Source: an uncultured Proteiniphilum sp.
GTDB lineage: Bacteria > Bacteroidota > Bacteroidia > Bacteroidales > Dysgonomonadaceae
NCBI GenBank assembly: GCA_927407015.1
Contig: CAKMJT010000033.1
Span: forward strand, 1 to 58,609
Length of the DNA stretch: 58,609 bases
Reading direction: 5' to 3'
The position numbers were made by a program, and so were the translations under genes. Under the pieces are notes generated by a model. It was given only the letters and a program-made list of their open reading frames with translations. It had not been told where the DNA came from and made no database searches. Below, piece by piece: positions 44,729 through 54,036 of this stretch. Positions within the stretch are counted from its first letter, which is position 1. Every line of letters starts with the position of its first letter.

Positions 44729-45973
44729 CTATTTTAACGAATTGAAGACGATAAAAGTAAATAAACCGGCAGCGGTAAGTAACGATTTCTCATCGATCAG
44801 GAAGGTGCCGGAATGGAGTGCCCCGGGTTTCTGCCCCTCCCGTGCCACACCAAAGCGGTAATAACAGCAGCGATAGCGCTGCGTGAAGAAGCCGAAATCG
44901 TCGGCTGTCATTCGTTTCGGGAACACCGACACCTGTGCCTCACCCAGGTAAGCCAGCGCCTGCGCCCGTATATCCGCGGTGATCTGTTCATCGCTGATGA
45001 CACAGGGATAGCCATCGGGGAGGCTTACCTCGCAGCTGCAGCCATAGGCAGCGGCTGTATCTGCCGCAATCTGCGGTATCAGCTGCAGCATCTTACGGCG
45101 CTCCTCCTCGTGCATGCAGCGCATCGATCCGGCGAGGGTCACCTCACCCGGTATCACGTTGGTGGCGCCGTTGGCGATGAACCGGCCAAAAGAGAGCACC
45201 ATGGGGTTGAACGGATCACGGCGGCGGCTGACCAGCTGCTGCATGGCCACCACGATCTGGGAGGCTGCCAGCACGGTATCGTTCAGCTCATGAGGCAGGG
45301 CGCCATGGCCCCCCTGTCCTCTCACCCTGATATGTACCTCGTCGGCCGATGCCATCACCGTCCCCGCGTGAAAGCCCACGGTTCCCGCGGGCAGGTCGAT
45401 GTAGGCATGCTGCTTCACGATAAAGGCGGGGGTGAAGTCGCGAAAGACACCATCCTTCAGCATCAGGTCCGCACCGCCGGGCGATTGTTCCTCGCCGGGC
45501 TGGAAGAGGAAGAGTGCCGTTCCGGAGAAGTGACTGCGCAGCGTGTGGGTCATTTTCACGGCTCCCATCATCGCGGCGGCCTGGGCATCATGCCCGCAGG
45601 CGTGCATCACGCCGTCGTGCAGCGACCGGTAGTCCACCTCATTCTGTTCCTGCACCGGGAGAGCATCCATATCGGCCACGAAGGCGATGCATTTACCGGC
45701 ATCCTGATTCTGTGGTGTCTCCCCTTCTGCCCGCGGGCTCCCCTGCCCGGCATCTGTCCCTTTCCCGCCTGTCACCCGGGCCAGTATGCCGTAGCCGCCA
45801 ATCCCGCTCCGGTAAGGGATACCCTCACTGTCGAGAAAGGCGGTGATATAGGCCGCGGTCTCCTTCTCCCGGTAGGAGAGCTCGGGGTGCTGATGCAGCC
45901 AGCGGTAGTGACGGACGACCTCGGGAAAGATCGTCGCTGCTTCCTGCTGAATGCGCTGTGTCCTGTGTGTCAT
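44729..45973 (-). CDS. M20-family amidohydrolase (N-acyl-amino acid / hippurate hydrolase type)
   Basis: 414 residues. Metal-binding segments: FVADMDALPVQE, MHACGHDAQAAAMMG, LFQPGEEQSPGGADLM, VKQHAYIDLPAGTVGFHAG and near the end ALHSGTFLIDE. The dimerisation domain includes GQGGHGALPHELNDTV. Members hydrolyse amide bonds of N-acyl amino acids or short peptides in the cytoplasm. Residues about 70-90 (GGKGTDAGQGSPRAEGETP) form an unusual Gly/Pro-rich insertion before the strand leading to the metal site. Confidence 0.92.
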   Translation of the reverse strand: MTHRTQRIQQEAATIFPEVVRHYRWLHQHPELSYREKETAAYITAFLDSEGIPYRSGIGGYGILARVTGGKGTDAGQGSPRAEGETPQNQDAGKCIAFVADMDALPVQEQNEVDYRSLHDGVMHACGHDAQAAAMMGAVKMTHTLRSHFSGTALFLFQPGEEQSPGGADLMLKDGVFRDFTPAFIVKQHAYIDLPAGTVGFHAGTVMASADEVHIRVRGQGGHGALPHELNDTVLAASQIVVAMQQLVSRRRDPFNPMVLSFGRFIANGATNVIPGEVTLAGSMRCMHEEERRKMLQLIPQIAADTAAAYGCSCEVSLPDGYPCVISDEQITADIRAQALAYLGEAQVSVFPKRMTADDFGFFTQRYRCCYYRFGVAREGQKPGALHSGTFLIDEKSLLTAAGLFTFIVFNSLK

Positions 45974-45990
45974 CCTCTTGTCCTGTGATT

Positions 45991-46017
45991 TAAAAAGACG
46001 CCCCGGAAGACGTCTTC
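45991..46017 (-). terminator. Terminator of the DUF1015 gene
   Basis: On the minus strand AAGACG...CGTCTT followed by TTTT, between the DUF1015 stop and the M20 start. Confidence 0.7.
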
Positions 46018-46027
46018 ATGTTGTGAT

Positions 46028-47278
46028 TTATTGTAGTTTATGAATCACGAGTCCCGAGCGCAGCTTGGGCTCGAACCAGGTGGTCTTGGGCGGCATGATG
46101 TTACCCGTGTCGGCAATATCCATCAGCTGCTTCATGGAGACAGGATAGAGGGCGAGGGCCACGGCCATCTCGCCGCTGTCGATCCTCTTCCTGAGCTCAT
46201 CGAGGCCGCGGATGCCCCCGACGAAATCGATGCGCTTGTCGCTGCGCAGATCCCTGATGCCCAGTATCTCATCGAGGATCAGCCCGGAGGTGATGGTCAC
46301 ATCGAGCTGCCCTATCGGGTCGTTATCGTTATAAGTCCCCGGCTTGGCAGTCACGCTGAAGGATCGTCCGTCGAGGTAAAGGGAAAAATTATGAAGGTTC
46401 TTTGGTTTCTGCATCTCCGACCCGGTAGGTTCCACCACGAAGTTCCTTTCCAGCTGTTGGATGAATTCGTCGGGTGTGAGCCCGTTCAGGTCCTTCACCA
46501 CCCTGTTGTAGTCGATGATAGTCAGCTGGCTGTCGGGGAAGCAGACCGCCATGAAGTAGTTGTACTCCTCATCACCCCGGTGGTGAGGGTTGTTCTTCGC
46601 CTTCTCGGCCCCCACGAGTGCGGCGGCCGCCGAACGGTGATGGCCGTCGGCGATGTACATGGCCGGGATAGTGGTGAAGATCGCCGTGATCCGGCGGATA
46701 TCCTCCTCCCCGGTAATCAGCCAGAAATGGTGACCCACCCCATCGACTGATACGAAATCGTACTCAGGGGTGCCGGAAATAACCTTCTCCACGATGGCAC
46801 TGAGTTCCTTGTTTTCGGGATAGGCGAAGAATACCGGCTCGATGTTGGCATCGTTCACCCGCACGTGCTTCATACGGTCCTCCTCCTTGTCGCGGCGTGT
46901 CAGCTCATGCTTCCTGATCCTGCCGGTCATATAGTCGTCCACGCTGGCACCCAGCACCAGTCCATATTGTGTTTTTCCGTTCATGGTCTGGGCATAGACG
47001 TAATAATACTCCCTGTCGTCCTGTATCAGCCACCCTCTCTCCTGAAACAGCCGGAAATTCTCCGCCGCTTTCAGATAGACATCCTCCTCATGCTCATCCT
47101 TCCCCGCCGGGAAATCGATCTCCGGCTTGATGATATGGTACAGCGACTTCTCATTGCCTGCTGCTTCTCTGCGGGCTTCTTCTGAATTCAGCACATCATA
47201 GGGTCGTGAAGCCACCTCTTTCACCAGTGCTTTGGGCGGACGAACGCCTCTAAACGGTTTTACTTGCATACGATTCAA
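46028..47278 (-). CDS. DUF1015 family protein
   Basis: 416 residues. Family signatures: VKPFRGVRPPKALVKEVASRPYDVL at the start (given here as one continuous N-terminal motif: VKPFRGVRPP...ASRPYDVL), RHD-type centre MYIADGHHRSAAAALVGAE, and the C-terminal DLRSDKRIDFVGGIRGLDEL. DUF1015 proteins are cytoplasmic and often lie next to serine-biosynthesis genes in this phylum; no serA or serC is seen here. The conserved DGHHR suggests a nucleotide or phosphate site; the function is not known to me. Confidence 0.9.
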   Translation of the reverse strand: MNRMQVKPFRGVRPPKALVKEVASRPYDVLNSEEARREAAGNEKSLYHIIKPEIDFPAGKDEHEEDVYLKAAENFRLFQERGWLIQDDREYYYVYAQTMNGKTQYGLVLGASVDDYMTGRIRKHELTRRDKEEDRMKHVRVNDANIEPVFFAYPENKELSAIVEKVISGTPEYDFVSVDGVGHHFWLITGEEDIRRITAIFTTIPAMYIADGHHRSAAAALVGAEKAKNNPHHRGDEEYNYFMAVCFPDSQLTIIDYNRVVKDLNGLTPDEFIQQLERNFVVEPTGSEMQKPKNLHNFSLYLDGRSFSVTAKPGTYNDNDPIGQLDVTITSGLILDEILGIRDLRSDKRIDFVGGIRGLDELRKRIDSGEMAVALALYPVSMKQLMDIADTGNIMPPKTTWFEPKLRSGLVIHKLQ

Positions 47279-47460
47279 TCATTTTTATTCAACTGCATGA
47301 AGCGGACCATCAGCCACTTACCACGCACGGCAGAATCATCATCGCGTTGCGGCCGGCACACTTCATCTTCATACAGATTATTACCAGGTTCTTTTTCGCA
47401 AATGTAGCTATTTTATCCTGAATTGGGTGAACGTACGAGGTAGTTTTCATAAAAAACCAT

Positions 47461-47468
47461 TACTTTTG
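47461..47468 (+). promoter_or_regulatory. Candidate -7 box of the DMP19-like gene
   Basis: TACTTTTG (TAnnTTTG), 27 bp before the ATG at 47496. Confidence 0.45.
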
Positions 47469-47495
47469 TTTCTATCAACCTACAAACAAAAAGAG

Positions 47496-47996
47496 ATGAT
47501 ACAAATAGCCGAAAGCAAGATGGTGGAAGCTGCCGAAAAAGGTATGGACGAGTTTCTGAAAGTGTTTACCGATGCCTACCTCGAAGCACTGGGCGGAGAC
47601 ATCACCGCAGAGAATATGGATCTGTTGAACGGATATCAGCACACCCTGCTGGCGCTGCGTTTCTTCTCGGAAGAGGTGAACCAGGGCGGCTTCGTTCAGC
47701 TGATACAGAACGGCTACGGCGGTTATCTCTTCGACAACCCCGTCGCCAAAGCGCTTAAGCTGATGGGTGCCACAGGATTATCGAAAATCCTCTACAAGGC
47801 GAAGGAGATCTACGACGCGCACCGTGCGGAGCTGGAGCGGGAGACCACCGATGAGGAGTTCGCGGCCATGTATGTCGATTTCGAACAGTTCGACGAGCTG
47901 GAGGAGAAGTTCTTCTATACAGAGGAGGAGGAGACCCGTATCATCGCGCAGTATGTGGATGAGAACCTGGAGGACTTCGCTGATATCGTGGCATAG
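47496..47996 (+). CDS. DMP19-like (DUF4375) acidic protein
   Basis: 166 residues from the ATG at 47496; a longer frame from a GTG at 47427 overlaps the promoter and is rejected. The core NGYQHTLLALRFFSEEVNQG, FVQLIQNGYGGYLFDNPV and VDFEQFDELEEKFFYTEEEE match the DMP19-like family, named after a Neisseria DNA-mimic protein. The C-terminal third is strongly acidic. DNA mimicry is not established for this branch; it could be an inhibitor of a DNA-binding protein or a housekeeping protein. Single-gene unit. Confidence 0.8.
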   Translation: MIQIAESKMVEAAEKGMDEFLKVFTDAYLEALGGDITAENMDLLNGYQHTLLALRFFSEEVNQGGFVQLIQNGYGGYLFDNPVAKALKLMGATGLSKILYKAKEIYDAHRAELERETTDEEFAAMYVDFEQFDELEEKFFYTEEEETRIIAQYVDENLEDFADIVA

Positions 47997-48125
47997 ATTT
48001 CCGGCACAGAAACGCGACCCCGGGACCCCTATCAATAATAAACGGGCACCAGAATAAACAATCGCTGTTTTTTTCAGTCAAAGGGTTAAATAAAATGCAA
48101 TATGAACCATTTAAAGACGAATAAG

Positions 48126-49175
48126 ATGAAAACAATCACTGCGAAATTAACGGTCGTTCTCACGGTGCTCATCATGGCGTTTGGTTTCAGCAATTGCGGA
48201 ACATCCTACTATGGTGCCCCGGGAGATGATTATTACGACAATTATTACGACTATAATCCGGTATGGGCACCCGATTATTACGCGGGAACGCGCTACTACT
48301 ATTTCCCCGACATTGAAACGTACTACGATCTGGCAACGCGCAATTTCGTCTATCTCTATAACGGGCGCTGGCTTTTCGCCAGTTCGCTACCCTCCTTCTA
48401 CTCCACGTTCAACCTGCGGAATGCGTTTGTGGTCATCGTCGACCGCAACATGCACGATCCGTGGATGCATCATCAGTATTACAATTCGAATTATCCCAGC
48501 TATTACTATATCGACTACTACGACTATAGCAATATCCCGTATGTAAGGGCATACAACGAAAACGGGCGACGGGCAGTATACTGGAAGAATAACGAACGAA
48601 ACCGTGCCCGCGAATGGGGGGACAGAAGCATCCGTGAAGGGCGCAACTTCAAATACTCAACCGACGACCGGCGCGTGCAGCAGGAGGTCGGCCGCAGGGT
48701 GTCGCAGCGTAGAACTCCTACACCGGAAGAGGTAAGCCGCCTCGGGAATGCCGATGAAGGACGCATCACCAGCCGTGATGCCATCCCGGCCACCAACCGG
48801 ACAACCACCGGCAGGGCAACCACGAACCGGACAGCTACTGATCGCACCGCCACGCCACGGACCACCACCGAACGTACAGCCACCAGCCGCACAACGACCG
48901 AACGTGCAGCAACCGAACGTGCCACCACCGACCGGACAGCCACAACACAAACACCTGCCCGGCAGACGGCACCCACCACGCCGCCAACGCGCACCAGCCG
49001 TTCCGAGGAGACCAATTACTACGGCGGCTCCATCGGCCAACCCGTGCGTGTTGAACGGCAGATGCGTGAAAGCTCCGGGGAAAGGAGAACGACCGAAACC
49101 CGCAGCAGCACCACTACCACCCGCAGCACCGAGAGTGGAACAACAACCCGCAGCACCAGTGGCGGACGCAGGTAA
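48126..49175 (+). CDS. Tyr-rich lipoprotein with Thr/Arg pentapeptide repeat tail
   Basis: 349 residues from the ATG at 48126 (MKTITAKLTVVLTVLIMAFG, lipobox FSNC at about residue 24). Residues 25-145 are very rich in Tyr and Asp (DDYYDNYYDYNPVWAPDYY, NSNYPSYYYIDYYDYSNI). After a basic segment come ten pentapeptide units x-R-[TA]-[TA]-T and a Ser/Thr/Arg tail ending SGGRR. The tail is surely disordered and positively charged. No known domain is recognised; an envelope or surface role is inferred from the lipobox. A terminator follows. Confidence 0.75.
   Translation: MKTITAKLTVVLTVLIMAFGFSNCGTSYYGAPGDDYYDNYYDYNPVWAPDYYAGTRYYYFPDIETYYDLATRNFVYLYNGRWLFASSLPSFYSTFNLRNAFVVIVDRNMHDPWMHHQYYNSNYPSYYYIDYYDYSNIPYVRAYNENGRRAVYWKNNERNRAREWGDRSIREGRNFKYSTDDRRVQQEVGRRVSQRRTPTPEEVSRLGNADEGRITSRDAIPATNRTTTGRATTNRTATDRTATPRTTTERTATSRTTTERAATERATTDRTATTQTPARQTAPTTPPTRTSRSEETNYYGGSIGQPVRVERQMRESSGERRTTETRSSTTTTRSTESGTTTRSTSGGRR
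48795..48944 (+). repeat. Ten 15-bp units encoding x-R-[TA]-[TA]-T
   Basis: Exactly 150 bp without interruption: NRTTT, GRATT, NRTAT, DRTAT and so on to DRTAT. In-frame 15-bp units allow the tail to change length by slippage without breaking the frame. Confidence 0.85.
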
Positions 49176-49197
49176 ATAAAGACAGGATAAAAACAGA

Positions 49198-49229
49198 AAC
49201 CGGCAGTCATTTGATTGCCGGTTTTATTG
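49198..49229. terminator. Terminator shared by the lipoprotein gene and the dgt remnant
   Basis: Stem AACCGGCA / TGCCGGTT with a 10-nt loop followed by TTAT. Confidence 0.8.
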
Positions 49230-49409
49230 TATAAATAGAAAATGCTTTCTTTGAGAGTCACGATTGTATCTATATTCCCTAAAGGGAGTAGAAAAAATTA
49301 TTCTGTCAACGTCTCTTTCAAATTCAGTACGTGCATCTGTCTTAAGATTAAACGATTCTGATTTAAATCGTTCCGTTGTTATTAATTTATTCCAATCCAT
49401 TCTTTTCAT
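49224..49409 (-). pseudogene. dgt: N-terminal remnant of a dGTPase (dgt) gene
   Basis: The first 44 residues (MKRMDWNKLITTERFKSE...; DARTEFERDVDRIIFSTPFR) match the conserved start of deoxyguanosinetriphosphate triphosphohydrolases, which continues RLQxKTQVF in intact proteins. Here the match ends sharply at 49278 and 17 unrelated residues lead to a stop. The HD catalytic domain (about 400 residues) is absent. The break lies between this fragment and the lipoprotein gene; hsdR ends 107 bp upstream of the fragment's start. Probably deleted when the island changed. Confidence 0.75.
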
Positions 49410-49516
49410 GATTTCATTAATTTAAGTTTGTATCCATTCTTCCAAAGAACATTTATATGTAACAACCATTAGGTTGAATTGGTATATAATTAAATATAAG
49501 CACCATCGGATTTATT

Positions 49517-52500
49517 TCAACCTGTAATATCAAAGAAACGCTGGAAAAATTCCTTGATTTTAGTCAGCACAATTTCCCGTTTCATGGTCCTGTCACCTGA
49601 AGGATTGAAACGGGATACCGGGGGCAGTACCCTGGTGATGGCAGTACCGGTCTCCTGAACGTATCCATCGCGGAATGCATTATCGATGTATCGGAATGTC
49701 TCTTCCTTGTTGAGGTTCTCTTCCGCGATGATACGTTCCAGCTCTTCCCTCTTCTTTTGCTCGATGAACGACTGCCAGCTCTCGTCTACCTTGTTAGATG
49801 GCGTCAGTGAAGAGATAAACTGATCGATCAGGTCTTTCTTGCTTCGCAGCTCGATACTCGACCCGATGGCCTTGTTAATCTTTACCATAATCTCCGTGTC
49901 GCACGAATTACCCTCGTGGTATTTACGAATTAGTTCGAGAATGTAATCAATGTTGATTTCCACCTGCTTGATCAGTTCCATCTCAAAAATGATGTCGTCA
50001 TTGATGTTCTCGCTGTCGCCTTTCTTCTTGTCGCGAAATTCATGATACAGGTTGATGTACATGCTGTGATAATCCTGCACATCCCGTTCGTTCAAAATCT
50101 CCAGTCCTTGAAACTCATCAAAGGTGGCCAGTATGTTCCGGAATTTCAAAATGGCGCTGTAGAGACGGATAAACTCTTTCTGATTCTTCTCTCCGACAAT
50201 CATTTGCCCAACAGGAAAACTATCCAGCAATTCATTCACCAGTTCGGCATAACCCTTTACCTCCTTCTCTCCATCGTTGTACCCGTTGTAATACTCTTCA
50301 AAGGTTTTCAGCAGCACGATACCGCCCGCTTCCTTATCGCCAAAGAGGGCAATACTTTCGTTGGTGGCATCTTCCAGGTTCCGGAAGCAGACAATATTAC
50401 CGAAGGTCTTGACCGAATTCAGGATACGGTTGGTGCGCGAATAGGCCTGCAACAGTCCGTGTAGCCGCAGGTTCTTATCCACCCAAAGCGTGTTGAGCGT
50501 GGTGGCATCAAATCCCGTCAGAAACATATTGACCACGATCAGCAAATCAATCTCCCGGTCCTTCACCCGTTGCGACACATCTTTATAGTAATTCTGAAAG
50601 CTATCGCCCGACGTATCGAAACTGGTTTTGAACATGCCGTTGTAATCGTGCATGGCGGCTTCGAGGAAATCGCGCGAACTCTTGTCGAGTTTGCTGGTAT
50701 CTTCGGGATTTTCGTCGCCCAGAATTCCATCCACCTCTTCATTGGCCGCATAACTGAATATAGTAGCCACTTTCAGTTGTTGGTCACCGGGCAAGCCTTC
50801 CATCTGTTTCCGGAACTCAGTGTAGTATTTCTTTGCCACGTCGATCGATGTTACGGCAAAGATGGAATTAAAGCCGGCCAGACGGCGGTCTTTCAACTTG
50901 TAGAAACTGTTTCGTTTGGTTTTCTGGTCGAAATGCTCCCTGATGTAGCTTACAACTCTTGTTATGCGCTCGGGCGATGCCAATGCCTTTTCCCGATCGA
51001 TGTTCCACACCTTTTCATCCCTGATGTCTTCCTCTTCGCGCATGGTGCGGATATAATCAATGCGAAACGGCAGTACATTCTTATCGTTGATGGCATCAAC
51101 AATCGTATAGGTATGCAGTTTATCGCCAAATGCCTGTTCGGTGGTACTCAGGTCAATCCGGCCGCCCTTGCTTGCATTCACGGCAAAAATGGGTGTACCG
51201 GTAAATCCAAACAGGTAGTACTTTTTGAATGCTTTCTTGATGGCCATGTGCATATCGCCAAACTGTGACCGGTGACACTCATCGAAGATCATCACGACAG
51301 GCTGACCGTATACCGGGTGGGTCCTGTGCTTATCCACCAGAATCGACAGCTTCTGAATGGTGGTGATGATAATCCGTGCCGTGGGGTCTTCGAGCTGTTT
51401 CTTCAGTTTGGCAGTGCTTGTATTGCTGTTAGCCGCTCCCTTCTCAAACTTATCGTACTCCTTCATGGTCTGATAGTCGAGGTCTTTGCGATCCACAACA
51501 AACAACACCTTGTGAATAAACGGCAGCCGGCTTGCCAGTTGAGCCGTTTTGAACGAAGTGAGCGTTTTGCCGCTTCCGGTCGTGTGCCAGATATAACCCC
51601 CGCCTTTAATGGTGCCGAAGTGTTTGTAGTTGTTCGCTACATTTATTCTTCCCAGAATCCGTTCGGTTGCGACAATCTGATAGGGCCGCATCACCAGTAA
51701 CAATTTCTCAGATGTGAATACGCAATATCTTGTCAGGATATGGAGTATGGCATGCTTGGCAAAAAAGGTATTGGTGAAGTCCAACAGATCGGTGATAGGT
51801 CTATTACTGGCATCAGCCCACCACGAGGTAAATTCGTAGCTGTTGCTGCTCTGCTTCCCTTTTTTGGGTTTGCTGGTTTCCTGTTCTTTTATATGGGTGT
51901 AACGGGTGGTGTTGCTGTAATACTTGGTATAGGTGCCGTTCGAGATCACAAACAGTTGCACATACTCGAACAAGCCGCTACCTGCCCAGAAACTCTCCCG
52001 GCTATAGCGGTTAATCTGGTTGAATGCTTCTTTCAGTTCGATGCCACGGCGTTTCAGCTCAATGTGTACAAGCGGCAATCCGTTGACAAGGATGGTGACG
52101 TCATACCGATGGGTGCGGTCTGTCTCCGATCCGTCCGCATGCTCAATATCGGAATCAACATATTGATTGATTACCTGCAGCTGGTTGTTGTGTATGTTGT
52201 CCTTGTCAATCAGGTAGATGTTCTTGATGGTGCCATCGTCGCGGGTGAGCAGTTGAATATGATCTTCCTGAATGATGGTGGTCTTATCCTCAATATCGTA
52301 GTTCCTGTTCGCTATCCTGCTGTTGAAAAACTGCTCCCACTCCCGGTCGGTAAACTCGTAATCATTCAGTTGTTCCAGTTGTCTTCTCAGGTTATGGATC
52401 AGTTGCTTCTCAGTGGTAATCGGAAGGTATTCATACGCCTGCATCCGTAGCTGCTCGATGAGAGACTTCTCTAGAGCAGCTTCCGACTGGTAGGCTGATT

Positions 52501-52576
52501 CTTTGCGCACCATCGGCAGGTACTCTGATACAACGGTGCTCTCAGGATTTTCGACAACGAGGTTATACTGGCTCAT
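49517..52576 (-). CDS. hsdR: Type I restriction enzyme R subunit (HsdR)
   Basis: 1019 residues from the ATG at 52576 (MSQYNLVVENPESTVVSEYL), the normal HsdR start; the frame is open further upstream but runs over the KilA-N remnant. The N-terminal nuclease has D..ExK in RYDVTILVNGLPLVHIELKR. Two RecA-like motor domains carry Walker A (TTGSGKTLTSFK), DECH (VMIFDECHRSQFGDMH) and motif VI (GLLQAYSRTNRI). A helical C-terminus binds the HsdM/S core. With hsdM and hsdS it forms a type I system, close in size to the EcoR124I class. No frameshift is seen. Confidence 0.95.
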   Translation of the reverse strand: MSQYNLVVENPESTVVSEYLPMVRKESAYQSEAALEKSLIEQLRMQAYEYLPITTEKQLIHNLRRQLEQLNDYEFTDREWEQFFNSRIANRNYDIEDKTTIIQEDHIQLLTRDDGTIKNIYLIDKDNIHNNQLQVINQYVDSDIEHADGSETDRTHRYDVTILVNGLPLVHIELKRRGIELKEAFNQINRYSRESFWAGSGLFEYVQLFVISNGTYTKYYSNTTRYTHIKEQETSKPKKGKQSSNSYEFTSWWADASNRPITDLLDFTNTFFAKHAILHILTRYCVFTSEKLLLVMRPYQIVATERILGRINVANNYKHFGTIKGGGYIWHTTGSGKTLTSFKTAQLASRLPFIHKVLFVVDRKDLDYQTMKEYDKFEKGAANSNTSTAKLKKQLEDPTARIIITTIQKLSILVDKHRTHPVYGQPVVMIFDECHRSQFGDMHMAIKKAFKKYYLFGFTGTPIFAVNASKGGRIDLSTTEQAFGDKLHTYTIVDAINDKNVLPFRIDYIRTMREEEDIRDEKVWNIDREKALASPERITRVVSYIREHFDQKTKRNSFYKLKDRRLAGFNSIFAVTSIDVAKKYYTEFRKQMEGLPGDQQLKVATIFSYAANEEVDGILGDENPEDTSKLDKSSRDFLEAAMHDYNGMFKTSFDTSGDSFQNYYKDVSQRVKDREIDLLIVVNMFLTGFDATTLNTLWVDKNLRLHGLLQAYSRTNRILNSVKTFGNIVCFRNLEDATNESIALFGDKEAGGIVLLKTFEEYYNGYNDGEKEVKGYAELVNELLDSFPVGQMIVGEKNQKEFIRLYSAILKFRNILATFDEFQGLEILNERDVQDYHSMYINLYHEFRDKKKGDSENINDDIIFEMELIKQVEINIDYILELIRKYHEGNSCDTEIMVKINKAIGSSIELRSKKDLIDQFISSLTPSNKVDESWQSFIEQKKREELERIIAEENLNKEETFRYIDNAFRDGYVQETGTAITRVLPPVSRFNPSGDRTMKREIVLTKIKEFFQRFFDITG

Positions 52577-52619
52577 CTTTATTTCAATAGTTTGCGTTTT
52601 TCCACTTCTTGTAAAACAA

Positions 52620-52913
52620 TCATTTGCTGAATGGCAAAAGGTTGGCATAATGCCATTTTTGAGGAGAGAGTGTAAAGGCATTTAAACCGGCTTGCGTTCT
52701 AAACCCCTCGAATTCGAGGGGTTTAAAATCTGGATTGTATAAGGTTTCCCAAATGCCTAAATATTCAATGGTATTGCGATTTCGCATCCAATTGGCTATG
52801 ACGGCAGTCGGGTCATCGCTTTTAAATTTGGCTATATCGGTCAACGAAATATAATCATCCTCGTTAATTTTCAGAATGGTGACATCTGTTTGTTGAACAT
52901 TAATTTTTGCCAT
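52620..52913 (-). pseudogene. Truncated KilA-N domain gene between hsdS and hsdR
   Basis: 97 residues: the KilA-N domain start (INEDDYISLTDIAKFKSDD, VIANWMRNRNTIEYLGIWE, then GFRTQAGLNAFTLSPQKW). Full-length relatives run to about 250-290 residues and continue after SPQKW with a second part of the domain. Here the frame leaves the family after that point (HYANLLPFSK) and stops 43 bp before hsdR. KilA-N genes are common passengers in type I loci of Bacteroidetes. It may be a remnant or a working mini-protein; I favour remnant. Confidence 0.65.
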
Positions 52914-52968
52914 ACGTCTTCAGTGGTTAATATAATTGATTATTTGTGGCGAATTCGCCCTAATTAAA

Positions 52969-54036
52969 CTAATTGACCAATGGTTCAAACGTCAATAACT
53001 TCTCCCTGTAATACTCGTACTGCTTCCGGCGTGTTGCTATCTCGGCAGGCAGCTCGGTGTTCACCAATGCATCAAACTTATCCAAAATTCCTACAATGCG
53101 TTCCTGTTCGGCAAGAGGGGGGATGGGGATTTTGAATCTTTTTAATTGGCTTGCTGTAATTAGTGGTTGTCCACCTCCAACTGCGATTTTATTAAAATCA
53201 AAATTGATTAACTGATAGTAGGCGAAGGATAATTTATACCCAAATTTTGACCTCACCATCAATGTGTTATCAGACACATCGAATTTCCCTTTTACCTTAT
53301 GAACAAAACCCGCATTTGCTCCAACTCTTGCAACTAAAATATATTCTCCTTCATAAGCAAAAGAATTAGTATAACCGATTAAACCCGTTGAACCATAAAC
53401 TGGGAATTGGCCATTTTGCGTTCTATTCTTATTTTTACCCGAACTGATGTTTTCACAAATTTCTCCCAACGTCTTCCACTCCACCTTTTTATCTTCAAAA
53501 TTCAGCAGTTGATTTCTGTAGCGTTCGTATTGCTTTTTTCGGGCTTCGAGTTCGGCTTGCAGTGAGGCATCCAGAGCGGTAAATTTGTCAAGTATATTTA
53601 CAATTTCCTGCTGAATGGGAAGAGGTGGAATAGGGATTTTTACTTTATTAAGAATGCTATATGAAATAAATGGTTGAGAGCCACTATGCGCCATTGAAAT
53701 GAAGTCTTGTTGTAGTAAATGGTAATATGCATATTTAGGAATTACCATATTGGATTTTATTCTGCAAATTACGCCATTGTAAGTTACGAAATGCTTTCCA
53801 TAACCCCAATTCACTATACCTGCATAAGCTCCAATGTGTCCAATTACTGGAGCATCTTCACTGTTATACTCACTATGTGTTCCAACTATTCCATTACTAC
53901 CATAAACGGGATATTTTCCTCCAAATGTTGGAATGGTATTGCCTATTCCATACTTAAATTCATAAACCTTCCCCAATTCCCTATACTCCACCCCATCCGG
54001 GCACAGGTCTTCAATTAGTTGTTCAATCCTGTTCAT
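52969..54036 (-). CDS. hsdS: Type I restriction-modification specificity subunit (HsdS)
   Basis: 355 residues with two target-recognition domains and two conserved helical spacers that repeat each other: KIPIPPLPIQQEIVNILDKF at about residue 137 and KIPIPPLAEQERIVGILDKF at about 308, each followed by a helix rich in KKQYERYRNQLL or RKQYEYYREKLL. The two domains define a bipartite recognition site. It overlaps hsdM by 4 bp. The repeated spacers are where domain shuffling usually occurs, but no second specificity gene is present. Confidence 0.94.
   Translation of the reverse strand: MNRIEQLIEDLCPDGVEYRELGKVYEFKYGIGNTIPTFGGKYPVYGSNGIVGTHSEYNSEDAPVIGHIGAYAGIVNWGYGKHFVTYNGVICRIKSNMVIPKYAYYHLLQQDFISMAHSGSQPFISYSILNKVKIPIPPLPIQQEIVNILDKFTALDASLQAELEARKKQYERYRNQLLNFEDKKVEWKTLGEICENISSGKNKNRTQNGQFPVYGSTGLIGYTNSFAYEGEYILVARVGANAGFVHKVKGKFDVSDNTLMVRSKFGYKLSFAYYQLINFDFNKIAVGGGQPLITASQLKRFKIPIPPLAEQERIVGILDKFDALVNTELPAEIATRRKQYEYYREKLLTFEPLVN

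Noticed and set aside
44813..45988. 391-codon plus-strand frame
   Set aside because: Antisense to the M20 amidohydrolase, which has all metal-site motifs.
52577..52681. Upstream extension of hsdR by 35 codons
   Set aside because: The extension overlaps the end of the KilA-N frame and lacks HsdR similarity; MSQYNLVVENP is the normal start.
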